In this document: piece after piece, positions 16,986 through 25,992 of the stretch
Numbering within the stretch: position 1 is the stretch's first letter
Layout of the letters: each line of letters opens with the position of its first letter
The notes under the pieces: model-generated
Databases searched by the model: none
What the model saw: the letters and a program-made list of their open reading frames with translations, nothing else
Told to the model about the DNA's origin: nothing
NCBI RefSeq assembly: GCF_000337675.1
Contig: NZ_AOIB01000013.1
Span: forward strand, 26,320 to 90,319
DNA: 64,000 nucleotides
Direction of reading: 5' to 3'
DNA from: Natronococcus amylolyticus DSM 10524
GTDB lineage: Archaea; Halobacteriota; Halobacteria; Halobacteriales; Natrialbaceae
Position numbers and translations under genes: made by a program

Positions 16986-18722
16986 CTACTCGAGCCGGTA
17001 GACGACCGCCTCGTAGGGCCGAAACTCGGCACCGGTCGGATCCACGGGCGACTCGCCGTAGTTCCCGATCAGAACCTCGAACCCGGCGGCCTCGAGTGCT
17101 GCCGGCTCGAACGTCGCGGGTTCGGCCGACCAGTTGAGGACGACCAGTACCCGCTCGTCCTCGAGCGTTCGGGTGTAGGCGAACAGCTGCTCGTCCTCCG
17201 GAAGCAGGAGGTCGTACTTCCCGTAGACGAGCACGTCCTCGGCGTCCCGCAGCTCGATCAGCCGATGGTAGTAGTGCCAGATCGAATCCTCGTCGGCGAG
17301 GGCGGCCTCGACGTTGACCCTCGAGCGGTTCTCGTTTACCTTGAGCCAGGGTTCGCCGTCGGTGAAGCCGGCGCCCGCCGAGCCGTCCCACTGCATTGGC
17401 GTCCGCGCGTGGTCCCGGCTCCGGTAGTTGACGAACTCCCGGACGTCCTCGTAGGCGTCGATGGCGCCCGCCTCGAGCAGCTCGTCGATCGTCCCCAGCG
17501 TCTGGGGGTCGTCGATCTCCTCGCGGCTGCGGAAGTCGGCGTTGGTCATCCCGAGTTCGTCGCCCTGATAGACGTACGGCGTGCCCCGCATCGTCAGCAG
17601 GAAGGTCGCGATCAGCGTCGCGCTCTCCTCGCGGTAGCGTTCGTCGTCGCCGAACCGCGAGACGAGCCGCGGGACGTCGTGATTGCTCAGAAACAGCGCG
17701 TCCCACTCGAGGGTCGCCTGCTTGCGGGTAACGATCTCCTTGAGCTCCGTCAGCTCCCAGTCGCCGGGCTCGGCTCGGCCCCAGGGCCCGTTCTCGTCCG
17801 CGTCGACGTTCATGTGATCGAACTGGAACACCATGTCGAGGCCGTCGCCGTCCTCGCCGAGCGAAGCAGCGGCCTCCTCGACAGAGGCCATCCCCATCTC
17901 GCCGACGGTCATCGCGTCGTAGTTCGAGAGCGTGTCGTCGTAGATCTCCCGCAGGTACTCGTGGAGGCGCGGCCCGTGGCTGTAGTGTTCCGAGCCGACG
18001 AGCGCGCCGTCGGGATTGCCGTCCGGCAGTCCCTCGGCCTTCGAGAGCAGGTCGATAGCGTCCATCCGGAAGCCGTCGATCCCCTTCTCGAGCCACCACT
18101 CGATTTCGCCCTTGACGTCCTCGCGGACGTCGGGGTTGCGCCAGTTCAGGTCGGGCTGGTGTGGATCGAAGATGTGGAGGTACCACTGGCCGCGCTCCTC
18201 GTCGTAGCTCCAGGCGGGCCCGCCGAAGATCGAGTCCCAGTTGTTCGGCGCGACCTCGTCCGCGGGGCCGTCGGCCGTCTCGTAGTCGGCTGCCGCGGCC
18301 GGCCGGCCCTCCTTCCAGTGGTAGTACTCCTCGTACTTCCCGTCGCGCTGTCTGGAGCGCCGGAACCACTCGTGTTCGCTCGAGGTGTGGTTGACCACCA
18401 GATCCATGATCAGGCGCATGCCCCGTGAGTGGAGTTCCTCGAGCAGGCGCTCCCAGTCGGCCATCGTCCCGAACGCGTCCAGGATCGATCGGTAGTCCGC
18501 GATATCGTAGCCGTTGTCGTGGTTCGGGGAGTCGTAGACCGGACAGAGCCAGATCACGTCGACGCCGAGTCGATCGAGGTAGTCGACCTTCTCGACGATT
18601 CCGGGAATGTCGCCGACGCCGTCGCCGTCGCTGTCGTTGAAGCTTCGCGGGTAGATCTGGTAGACGACCGCTTCCTTCCACCAGGCCCTGTCGGCTCGCT
18701 CGAGGGGGTCGCTCCGACTCAT
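16986..18722 (-). CDS. Alpha-glucosidase, GH13 family
   Basis: A 578-residue glycoside hydrolase family 13 enzyme. Visible: WWKEAVVYQIYPRSF at the start of the barrel, the NH motif LIMDLVVNHTS, the nucleophile Asp in GFRMDAIDL, the acid/base Glu in TVGEMG and the transition-state Asp in FLSNHDVPR. The pattern fits oligo-1,6-glucosidase/alpha-glucosidase enzymes acting on malto- or isomalto-oligosaccharides. No signal peptide, so cytoplasmic. The ATG at 18722 is preferred to 18764 because it directly precedes the conserved N-terminus. It closes the leftward arm of the sugar-transport locus and would hydrolyse imported oligosaccharides. Confidence 0.92.
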   Translation of the reverse strand: MSRSDPLERADRAWWKEAVVYQIYPRSFNDSDGDGVGDIPGIVEKVDYLDRLGVDVIWLCPVYDSPNHDNGYDIADYRSILDAFGTMADWERLLEELHSRGMRLIMDLVVNHTSSEHEWFRRSRQRDGKYEEYYHWKEGRPAAAADYETADGPADEVAPNNWDSIFGGPAWSYDEERGQWYLHIFDPHQPDLNWRNPDVREDVKGEIEWWLEKGIDGFRMDAIDLLSKAEGLPDGNPDGALVGSEHYSHGPRLHEYLREIYDDTLSNYDAMTVGEMGMASVEEAAASLGEDGDGLDMVFQFDHMNVDADENGPWGRAEPGDWELTELKEIVTRKQATLEWDALFLSNHDVPRLVSRFGDDERYREESATLIATFLLTMRGTPYVYQGDELGMTNADFRSREEIDDPQTLGTIDELLEAGAIDAYEDVREFVNYRSRDHARTPMQWDGSAGAGFTDGEPWLKVNENRSRVNVEAALADEDSIWHYYHRLIELRDAEDVLVYGKYDLLLPEDEQLFAYTRTLEDERVLVVLNWSAEPATFEPAALEAAGFEVLIGNYGESPVDPTGAEFRPYEAVVYRLE

Positions 18723-18845
18723 CGCCTCATAGATCTCTCGAGCGTTCCAACAGTGTTTCGACACCGGCTCGCGTCAGACTGACGGCTTCGTTGGCTCTCG
18801 CTCTCCGTTCGGTCCTCGAGCGGACGACGCGCGGTCGTCGGCTGG

Positions 18846-18869
18846 AAACGTAAACGTAAACGTAAACGT
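18846..18869. repeat. AAACGT hexanucleotide repeat, four copies
   Basis: Four perfect tandem AAACGT units lie in the 246-bp gap between the alpha-glucosidase start and the malG stop, 124 bp upstream of the alpha-glucosidase ATG. They may be a regulatory element or a slippage-prone repeat. Confidence 0.85.
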
Positions 18870-18968
18870 AGACGGACTGTCGCCGAATTCAGTCGCGAGA
18901 AGCGGCGGGACGAAATGCGTCCGGAACGGGTCTACGACGAGGCGATCGCCGAGCGGAGTCGAGTGGGG

Positions 18969-20048
18969 TTATCCCTTCGTGCCGCCGAAGGAGAACCCGT
19001 CCTCGATGTAGCGCTGGGCGAACATGTAGATGAAGACGACCGGTGACGCGTAGACGAGTGCGAACGCCGAGAACTGCCCCCACGGGACGTTGTGTTCGTC
19101 GATGAGGGAGAACAACCCGACCGGCAGGGTGTAGTGTTCCGGCGAGAGGATCAGCTGGGCGATAATGAACTCCATCCAGCCCACGAGGAAGATGAAGATG
19201 AAGATCGTGGCGATGCCGGGCTTTGCCAGCGGCAACACGACCTCCCAGGCGACCCGGAACGGCGACGCACCGTCCATGATCGCCGCCTCCTCCAGCGAGG
19301 TGGGGATCGAGTCCATATAGGTCTTGAGCAGCCACGTGTTGAACGGGACGGCCATCGCCGCGTAGTAGAACGCCAACACGAGTCGGTTGTTCGTCACGCC
19401 CATACTCGAGAAGATGGTGTACAGCGCGATCACCGAGGCGATTCCCAGTCCGGCGCCGACCTGGGTGAACAGGATGTAGCCGTACAGGAGCTTCATTCGA
19501 CCTGCGAACTCTCGCCGCGAGAACGCGTACGCGGCCGGGACGATCATCAGCATCGCGAACACGACCGTCCAGAAGCTGATGAACATGCTGTTCCGGAAGT
19601 ACCGGGGGAAGTCCGACGTCGAATCGACGTAGTTACTCGCGTCCAGGAAGACGATTCGTGGCCACGAGATGTAGAACTCGATGTCAGTAAACGGGATGGT
19701 GATTCCGACGATTGCGCCGGGGATGGCGATATCGCCGATCACCCAGACGAACGCCGCGGGATCGAACTGGCTGGGAATGAGCCCGGCGCTGTCGGTCGAG
19801 TATAGGGTCGCACCTTCTCCCTGGAGTGCGATGATGAAGATCCAGTAGACCGGGATCAACAGCACGAACACGAACACGATCGTCGCCAGCGTGGCGAGGA
19901 CCGTCTTCGCGACGTCCAGCGGATCAATCGTTCCCCGCCGCATCCCGTCAACGGTGTAGGCGACGTCCTCGCGCCACTCCGCGGGCTTCTGGACGACGGT
20001 CCGGACGTCGTTACGGATCTTGTTCGAGAACCATTCGCGCACCGTCAT
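18969..20048 (-). CDS. Sugar ABC transporter permease, MalG type
   Basis: A 359-residue inner-membrane permease with six main hydrophobic segments and the EAA loop EEAAIMDGASPFRVAWEVVLPL at about residues 271-292, which docks the ATPase. It has a longer cytoplasmic N-terminus than bacterial MalG. Together with the MalF-type protein it forms the translocation pore for an oligosaccharide. Its ATG overlaps the malF stop by 4 nt (ATGA), so the two are translationally coupled in a leftward operon from malE. Confidence 0.92.
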   Translation of the reverse strand: MTVREWFSNKIRNDVRTVVQKPAEWREDVAYTVDGMRRGTIDPLDVAKTVLATLATIVFVFVLLIPVYWIFIIALQGEGATLYSTDSAGLIPSQFDPAAFVWVIGDIAIPGAIVGITIPFTDIEFYISWPRIVFLDASNYVDSTSDFPRYFRNSMFISFWTVVFAMLMIVPAAYAFSRREFAGRMKLLYGYILFTQVGAGLGIASVIALYTIFSSMGVTNNRLVLAFYYAAMAVPFNTWLLKTYMDSIPTSLEEAAIMDGASPFRVAWEVVLPLAKPGIATIFIFIFLVGWMEFIIAQLILSPEHYTLPVGLFSLIDEHNVPWGQFSAFALVYASPVVFIYMFAQRYIEDGFSFGGTKG

Positions 20049-21043
20049 GGACCGTCTACCCCCTCGGCGAGACGGCCTTTCCAGACTGCAACTATCATGA
20101 ACGCTCCGATAAAGGCAACTGCCGACATCATGATCGCCGCACCGGCTCCGTAGGCGTTGAAGTTGAACGCCTCCTGGTAGCCGTGAAGGACGATCAGTTC
20201 GTTCGCACGGTTCGGTCCGCCCCGGTTGAACACGTAGGGGATGAGAAACTGGGTAAACGAAGCTGCGGCTGTGAGGATCGCTGCGAACATCACCGGCCGT
20301 TTGATCGACGGCACGGTCACGTGCCAGAACCGGTGGAAGTAGCCCGCTCCGTCGACCTTCGCCGCGTCCATGAGCTCATCCGAAACCGCTTGTAGGGCAC
20401 TGACGGTGATGATCACCATGAACGGGTACGCCAGCCACATCTCCGTCAGGAGGTAGCTCGCGAAGGCCATCCACCGATCGTTGAGCCAGGCCTGCTCACT
20501 GAATCCCAGGAAGATGACGGCCTGATTGGCCAGCCCGAACTGCGCGGAACTGAAGATGCCGCTCCAGATCGTGATGGTGAAAATCGGTGGTAGCGCCCAC
20601 GGGATGATGATGATCGAGCGCATGTACCGTCTCCCCTTCACCCGGTCGCTCGTCATGATCATCGCGATGCCGACGCCGAACAGCACCTTCAGCGCCACGC
20701 TGCAGATGACGAACAGCCAGGTTACACCCAGCGAGTTCCAGAACGTCGGATCGGAGAACACCGCGATGTAGTTCTCGAGACCGACGAACGACTCTTCACC
20801 TCGAAGCCCGAAAAAGCCGGTCAGGCCGCCCGGTCCGTCCTGAAAGACGGTTGCCGGTTCCGCGTCCGTAAACGAGAGGTAGATCGTGTACGCGAGCGGG
20901 AAAAACATGAACAGGGAGAACGCTATCAGCCCCGGTAGGACGAGCAACAGCGGCCGGTGCTCCTCGAGACGATCCCTGACGTGTTCCGGAACGGTCGCCT
21001 GATAGCGCTCGCGTGTCCGATCTCCGACTGAAGAAAGACTCAT
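20045..21043 (-). CDS. Sugar ABC transporter permease, MalF type
   Basis: A 332-residue permease of the carbohydrate-uptake-1 class. The first membrane segment begins after about 33 residues (LLLVLPGLIAFSLFMFFPLAY), and the EAA motif MDAAKVDGAGYFHRFWHVTVPS lies near residue 225-247. It partners with the MalG-type protein encoded downstream. Located 9 bp after the solute-binding protein gene, it is clearly in the same operon. Confidence 0.92.
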   Translation of the reverse strand: MSLSSVGDRTRERYQATVPEHVRDRLEEHRPLLLVLPGLIAFSLFMFFPLAYTIYLSFTDAEPATVFQDGPGGLTGFFGLRGEESFVGLENYIAVFSDPTFWNSLGVTWLFVICSVALKVLFGVGIAMIMTSDRVKGRRYMRSIIIIPWALPPIFTITIWSGIFSSAQFGLANQAVIFLGFSEQAWLNDRWMAFASYLLTEMWLAYPFMVIITVSALQAVSDELMDAAKVDGAGYFHRFWHVTVPSIKRPVMFAAILTAAASFTQFLIPYVFNRGGPNRANELIVLHGYQEAFNFNAYGAGAAIMMSAVAFIGAFMIVAVWKGRLAEGVDGP

Positions 21044-21052
21044 GTGTCGAGT

Positions 21053-22354
21053 TCAGTCCCAGGCGTCCTCGATTCGGCTCTCGGCGTCGGCCATTGCGTC
21101 CGCGACCGACTTGTTCCCGTTCAGCGCCTCCCACCACTCGTCCTCGAGTGGCTCCCAGACCGTCTGGAAATCCGGGTCGGTCGGCATCGGCTCGCCCTGG
21201 TCGACCGCCGCTGCAAAGCCCTGGAGATCATCGGTGAGTTCGTCCTCCTCTTCGCCGTCGTCGGCGAACGCGTTGTGGACCGGGATAAATCCGTGTTCGT
21301 CGGCCATCTGGGCGATAGCCGCGGTGTTCGTCGTGTACCACTCGGCGAACGCGCGGGCGGCCCCCGCACGCTCGTCGTCCTCGTCCATCGCGGCCGCGAA
21401 ATAAATGAGCTGCACGCCGGTAAACGGGCTCGGCGTGTTGCCTTCGACGTCGGGCCACGGGGCAACGCCCCACTCGAACTCGTCTTCGTCGAGCTGCCCG
21501 AGCTGCCAGGGACCGCTGAAGAGAAACGGTGCGTTCCCTTCGAGGAAGACGGCTTCCTGTGCTTCGCCCTCGGGATCGTTTGGCATATACTCCCAGACCT
21601 CCTCGAGGACGTACTCGAAGCTCTCGACCGTCTCGTCGTTCGTGAGGCCGAGTTCGCCCGAGTCGTCGTCGTAGTAGTAGCCGCCGAAGCCGTGTGGGAG
21701 CGCGCTTACGTGGTAGGCGTCCATCGGCCAGCCCAGGCCGTAGGTTCCGCCGTCAGGGTCGTGGTGTTCCTCGGCGATCTCGAGCAGTTCGTCGAACGTC
21801 TCGGGCGGTTCGTCGACGTACTCCGTGTTGTAGATGAGTCCGACCGTCTCCGCAGCGTGAGGGAGGCCGTGAAGTTCGCCGTTGAACATTCCGGATTCGG
21901 CGTTCTCACCGAAGTATTCCTCGAGGTCGAAGCTCACTTCGTCCGACTGGTCGCTCAAAAAGCCGTTCTGGTGGTAGTCGCCGATCCAGTCGTGGGCCCA
22001 GACGAACAGTTCGGGACCGTCGCCGGCCGGAATCGCGGCCATCGTCTGCTCCTCGAGGTCCGAGATGTGATCGGGCGCGACGTCGGCATCGAACTGGTCG
22101 TTGAACGACTCGAGGTGCGACTCGAAGTCGTCCTGCTCGCCGCCGGAGAGCGAGTGCCAGAGCGACGCATCGCCGGAGACGTCGTCCGGCTCGACCGTCT
22201 CCCAGTCGTCGTGTTCCTCGTAGTCTCCGGCGTCGTCACCGCCATTGCCGTCGTCGTCGGACTCGGGCTCTTCGGTGCTGATACATCCCGCAAGGACGCC
22301 GACGGCGGAAGCGCCCGCGAGGTACTTCATCGTCGTTCTCCGATCCATAGTCAT
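21053..22354 (-). CDS. Sugar ABC transporter solute-binding lipoprotein, MalE type
   Basis: A 433-residue extracellular solute-binding protein. The N-terminus has a Tat signal (RRTTMKYLAG) and the lipobox AGC with a cysteine at residue 23, followed by an Asp/Glu/Gly-rich linker typical of haloarchaeal surface lipoproteins. The mature part has LWHSLSGG and related family-1 binding-protein segments. With the GH13 enzymes on both sides, maltose or maltodextrin is the likely ligand. It is the first gene of the leftward operon. Confidence 0.92.
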   Translation of the reverse strand: MTMDRRTTMKYLAGASAVGVLAGCISTEEPESDDDGNGGDDAGDYEEHDDWETVEPDDVSGDASLWHSLSGGEQDDFESHLESFNDQFDADVAPDHISDLEEQTMAAIPAGDGPELFVWAHDWIGDYHQNGFLSDQSDEVSFDLEEYFGENAESGMFNGELHGLPHAAETVGLIYNTEYVDEPPETFDELLEIAEEHHDPDGGTYGLGWPMDAYHVSALPHGFGGYYYDDDSGELGLTNDETVESFEYVLEEVWEYMPNDPEGEAQEAVFLEGNAPFLFSGPWQLGQLDEDEFEWGVAPWPDVEGNTPSPFTGVQLIYFAAAMDEDDERAGAARAFAEWYTTNTAAIAQMADEHGFIPVHNAFADDGEEEDELTDDLQGFAAAVDQGEPMPTDPDFQTVWEPLEDEWWEALNGNKSVADAMADAESRIEDAWD

Positions 22355-22565
22355 GGCGATACATGATGAATTATAACTTCATATATTTAGTAGTTGTGGG
22401 TATCGGTGCCACCTCACGAGAGCCGAACGCGGAGTAAAACCTCTCAGTCGGCGGATTACCGAATCTCAGCGTACGGCTGGCGATCTCGAGAGAAGATGAA
22501 ATAGTGCATCAGCTATTGAAAAATGGGGAAAAGAATTATGTACGATATCACCAGACAGTACACAA
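22355..22565. promoter_or_regulatory. Divergent promoter region of the sugar-transport locus
   Basis: On the malE side, AAATATAT (minus strand, 22381-22389) lies about 30 nt before the ATG, so the transcript is probably leaderless; an interrupted palindrome (ATGAA at 22366-22370, TTCAT at 22378-22382) overlaps the expected transcription start. On the malK side, a TATA-like AAGAATTATG at 22531-22540 lies about 26-35 nt before the ATG, and TGTAC (22539-22543) pairs with GTACA (22558-22562). These inverted repeats are candidate operators; no binding protein is known. Confidence 0.6.
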
Positions 22566-23690
22566 ATGGCGCGTTTGCACGTAGAGGATCTCCGGAAGGA
22601 GTTCGATAGAGGGTCGATCGTGGCCGTCGACGACCTCGATCTCGAGGTTGAGGACGGCGAGTTCGTCACCGTCGTCGGTCCCTCGGGCTGTGGAAAAACG
22701 ACGACGCTGCGGATGATCGCTGGACTCGAGGAGCCGACCTCCGGCTCGATTACCCTTGGAGGCGAGGATGTCACAGATCAGAGTGCGCGAACGCGTGATA
22801 TCGCGATGGTGTTCCAGAACTACGCACTGTACCCACACAAGACGGTGTTCAAGAATATGGAGTTCGGGCTTCGGATGAGCACCGACCTCTCGAAGGCCGA
22901 ACGCCGGGAGAAAGTCGAGTGGGCAGCTCGGATGATGGACATCGAGGAGTTGCTGGACGATACACCCGACGAGCTCTCGGGTGGCCAGCAACAGCGGGTC
23001 GCGCTCGGTCGGGCGATCGTTCGCGAGCCCAAGCTCTTCCTGTTCGACGAACCGCTCTCGAACCTCGACGCCAAACTTCGAACGACGATGCGTGCGGAGA
23101 TCCAGCGCCTGCAGGAGGAACTCGGTATCACATCGGTCTACGTCACACACGACCAGGAGGAGGCGATGACGATGGGTGACAAGATCGTCATCCTCAACGA
23201 CGGTAACCTCCAGCAGGTCGGCCCGCCGAAGGACGTTTACGACGAACCGGCAAACCGGTTTGTCGGCGGCTTCATTGGCTCGCCGTCGATGAACTTCGTC
23301 GACGTCGTCGCCCGGCGATCGGACGATCGAATCGTTCTGGACGGCGGCGAGGCGTTCCAGTACTCGCTTTCGTCTGCCTATTCGCAGGAGATGGAAGTCC
23401 AAAACGGCGAAGAGGCGGTTCTCGGCATCCGCCCGGAAGACATCTATCCGGCGGACGGACCGAACGGAATCCGAACGACAGTCGACGTCGTTGAGCCGAT
23501 CGGCAGCGATAACTACCTCTATCTCGACATCGGCGAGCAGTTCATGGCGCGGGTTAGCGCTGACTTCGAGCCGGCGGTCGGCGATGTCGTCGACGTCACG
23601 TTTGACGAATCGAAGATTCGGCTCTTCGACGACTCGACCGGCGAATCACTGTTACACTCGAGCAAGGTGGTGCCGACGCCCGAACCCTGA
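22566..23690 (+). CDS. Sugar ABC transporter ATP-binding protein, MalK/UgpC type
   Basis: A 374-residue ATPase. Walker A (GPSGCGKTT) at about residues 38-46, the signature LSGGQQQR at about 138-145, Walker B LFLFDEPLSNLD, and the His switch in VYVTHDQEEA are present. The C-terminal 140 residues form the MOBE/TOBE regulatory domain (VLGIRPEDIY). It energises the MalFG pore. It starts a rightward unit with the GH13 gene and is divergent from malE. Confidence 0.93.
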   Translation: MARLHVEDLRKEFDRGSIVAVDDLDLEVEDGEFVTVVGPSGCGKTTTLRMIAGLEEPTSGSITLGGEDVTDQSARTRDIAMVFQNYALYPHKTVFKNMEFGLRMSTDLSKAERREKVEWAARMMDIEELLDDTPDELSGGQQQRVALGRAIVREPKLFLFDEPLSNLDAKLRTTMRAEIQRLQEELGITSVYVTHDQEEAMTMGDKIVILNDGNLQQVGPPKDVYDEPANRFVGGFIGSPSMNFVDVVARRSDDRIVLDGGEAFQYSLSSAYSQEMEVQNGEEAVLGIRPEDIYPADGPNGIRTTVDVVEPIGSDNYLYLDIGEQFMARVSADFEPAVGDVVDVTFDESKIRLFDDSTGESLLHSSKVVPTPEP

Positions 23691-23783
23691 GCGGCCATCG
23701 TTCAGTTTCGTCGCCACACTGCGGCCGGGCCAGTACTCGTCAGCGACGGTCGACCTCGATCTAGAGAGATGTTGTAATAGTAG

Positions 23784-23801
23784 TTCACTGCTAACAGTGA
23801 A
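23784..23801. promoter_or_regulatory. Perfect inverted repeat before the GH13 gene (candidate operator)
   Basis: TTCACTG, four bases ctaa, then CAGTGAA form a perfect 7-bp inverted repeat ending five bases before the ATG at 23806. A TATA-like GTTGTAATAG lies at 23771-23780. The position over the expected start of a leaderless transcript suggests a repressor site. Confidence 0.6.
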
Positions 23802-23805
23802 GTGA

Positions 23806-25926
23806 ATGGGGGGTGTCTGGCATCGCATGCACCACCCAGGGCCGCCGCGGTTCTGTGCCGTTGGCGAAACCGTCGAACTCGCACCGCGAGCGCCGGATCC
23901 CGACGCCGATTACGAGTGGACGCTCGTGGAGAAACCGGCCGAGAGCGAACTGTCGGCTCCCGAGGCAGCGGTCGCGGAGATCGAACCAGATTTGCCCGGT
24001 AGCTATCGATTCGAACTCGAGTCGCCTGCCGGCACGCACGAACAACGCGTTCGCGTCTTTCCCGACGTTCGTCGGGAGACGAGTTTCGACCTCGACCGAA
24101 CGGAGCTCCCCGACCACGACCCCGACGAGGTCTCGATCATGGGGCCGTTCAACGAACACCGGTTCGCGCGGGAGTGGCCGACTCTCGAGGGCGACACCTA
24201 CCGCTACGAGATCGAGGTCCAGCCGGGAACGCACCGCTACGGCTACGTGCCGGGCGAGGACTTCGAGAACGCCGTCTGGACGAACGTCGAGATCCCCGGG
24301 CCGGGTCGGCCGCGAGTTCGTCTCGAGGGGAAGATTGAGGAAAGCGATGAGGCGGTTACCGTTACGGCCGAGGCGACACCCGGTACGGACAGCGAGTACG
24401 CCGCGGCGGACCTCGAGGTCGAGTTCTACGCCGACGACCGGGATCCGCTCTCGGACGACGACCTCGAGATCGACGGCCGCGAGGTCCGGATCGACCTCGC
24501 GGACCTCGAGGAGGCCACTCGCGTTCACGCCGTCGCCGTCGGCGAGCGCCACAGCGTCGCTGACGTCGTCGTCGTCCACCCCGACGGGCGGGTCGACCGG
24601 GCGAACGATCCGCCGGAGTGGGCCGAGGACGCGGTCGTCTACGAGATCTTCGTCCGCTCGTTTACCGACCCCGCGAGCTTCGAGGCGCTCGAACGGCGGG
24701 TGCCCTATCTCGAGTCGCTGGGGATCGACTGTCTCTGGCTGACGCCGGTCCTCGAGAGCCCGACCGAACACGGCTACCACACGACCGACTACTTCGACAC
24801 CGCTGCGGATCTCGGCACGCGCGAGGAGTTCGCGTCGTTCGTCGACCGCTGTCACGAGGCGGGAATCAGGGTCGTCTTCGACCTCGTCATCAACCACACC
24901 GCCCGCGAGCACGCAGCCTTCGACATGAGCGCGGCCCAGGTGCCCGAGTACGACGACTGGTACGTTTGGGAACCGCTCGAGGACGTCGGGATCGGCGCGG
25001 CGGACCTCGAGGGTGGGCGGGACGCCGACTCGCCGCCGTCGCGGGTCACGACCGAGGAACGGATCGAGGTCGCCGACTACTACTTCAACTGGCACGGCAT
25101 CCCGAACGTCAACTACGATTCGCTCGCGGTGCGGTCGTTCTTCCGTGCGGTCGTCGAAGAGTGGGTCGACGTCGTCGACGGCTTCCGCTGTGACGTCGCC
25201 TGGGGCGTTCCCCATGGCTTCTGGAAGGAGGTCGCCGACCTCGCTCGAGACCACAACGACGAGTTCCTGCTGCTGGACGAGACCATTCCCAGGGAACCTG
25301 GGTACGCCGAGGGCGAGTTCGACGTCCACTACGACACGACCCTGTACTACGCGCTCCGGGAGATCGGCAACGGTCAGCGGGCGGCTGACGACCTGCTCGA
25401 GGCCGCACGGGCTCCCGAGCGGGAAGGGTTTCCCGACTGGTCGCTGCAGATGCGCTACGTCGAGAACCACGACGAAACGCGGTACCTGACCGACTGTGGC
25501 GAGGCCGCACAGCGTGCGGCCGTCGCGGCTGTACTCACGCTTCCGGGGATGCCGATGATCTACTACGGCCAGGAGCGGGGTGCGACCGAGTACCGCCAGC
25601 GGATGCCCTGGGAGGGCGACAGCCGGGCGACGACGTACCACCGGCGGCTCGTCGCAGCCAGGCGCGACTCCGAGGCGCTCTCCCGGGGCACCCTCGCGGA
25701 TCTCGAGTACGAAGCCGACTCCGAGCGCGTCGTTGCGTTCACCCGCGAGGCCGACGCCGAGCGCGTCGCCGTCGCGCTGAACTTCGGGAGCGATCCCGTC
25801 GAGGTGACCCCCGACGTCCTCGTCGACTCCGTCGATCTCGTCACCGGCGACGAACTCGCCGTCGAGGACGGAACCGAGAGCCCGACCCTCGAGGTCGAAG
25901 ACGTCGTCGTCGTTCGCCTCGAGTAA
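23806..25926 (+). CDS. GH13 alpha-amylase family enzyme, cyclomaltodextrinase/neopullulanase-like
   Basis: A 706-residue family 13 glycoside hydrolase. The N-terminal about 260 residues form beta-rich domains, including a segment with GPFNEHRF and GTHRYGYVPG that resembles a glycogen-binding/CBM48-like fold. The barrel shows VVYEIFVRSF, VFDLVINHTA, the nucleophile Asp in GFRCDVAWG, the acid/base Glu in LLLDETIP and the third acid in VENHDETR. No signal peptide, so it acts on imported linear or cyclic maltodextrins. It follows malK in the same direction but has its own promoter and palindrome. A start at the internal ATG 23830 is possible. Confidence 0.9.
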   Translation: MGGVWHRMHHPGPPRFCAVGETVELAPRAPDPDADYEWTLVEKPAESELSAPEAAVAEIEPDLPGSYRFELESPAGTHEQRVRVFPDVRRETSFDLDRTELPDHDPDEVSIMGPFNEHRFAREWPTLEGDTYRYEIEVQPGTHRYGYVPGEDFENAVWTNVEIPGPGRPRVRLEGKIEESDEAVTVTAEATPGTDSEYAAADLEVEFYADDRDPLSDDDLEIDGREVRIDLADLEEATRVHAVAVGERHSVADVVVVHPDGRVDRANDPPEWAEDAVVYEIFVRSFTDPASFEALERRVPYLESLGIDCLWLTPVLESPTEHGYHTTDYFDTAADLGTREEFASFVDRCHEAGIRVVFDLVINHTAREHAAFDMSAAQVPEYDDWYVWEPLEDVGIGAADLEGGRDADSPPSRVTTEERIEVADYYFNWHGIPNVNYDSLAVRSFFRAVVEEWVDVVDGFRCDVAWGVPHGFWKEVADLARDHNDEFLLLDETIPREPGYAEGEFDVHYDTTLYYALREIGNGQRAADDLLEAARAPEREGFPDWSLQMRYVENHDETRYLTDCGEAAQRAAVAAVLTLPGMPMIYYGQERGATEYRQRMPWEGDSRATTYHRRLVAARRDSEALSRGTLADLEYEADSERVVAFTREADAERVAVALNFGSDPVEVTPDVLVDSVDLVTGDELAVEDGTESPTLEVEDVVVVRLE

Positions 25927-25939
25927 CACGTCCCATTGA

Positions 25940-25963
25940 TCCGAAAGCGGGGAATCGAACCCC
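25940..25963 (-). other. tRNA T-arm-like fragment
   Basis: On the minus strand GGGG-TTCGATT-CCCC (25949-25963) has the exact form of a tRNA T-stem and loop, followed by GCTTTCGGA as a possible 3' acceptor strand. No matching 5' acceptor strand, D-arm or anticodon arm lies upstream, so this is not a tRNA gene. It may be chance or a 3' remnant left by integration. Confidence 0.3.
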
Positions 25964-25992
25964 TTACGCCGGACGCGCCGATAGCGACCCGT

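Noticed and set aside
25936..25992. Longer start for the ABC ATPase
   Set aside because: The extension is encoded by the tRNA T-arm-like sequence and lacks conserved residues; the ATG at 25993 precedes the first conserved strand.
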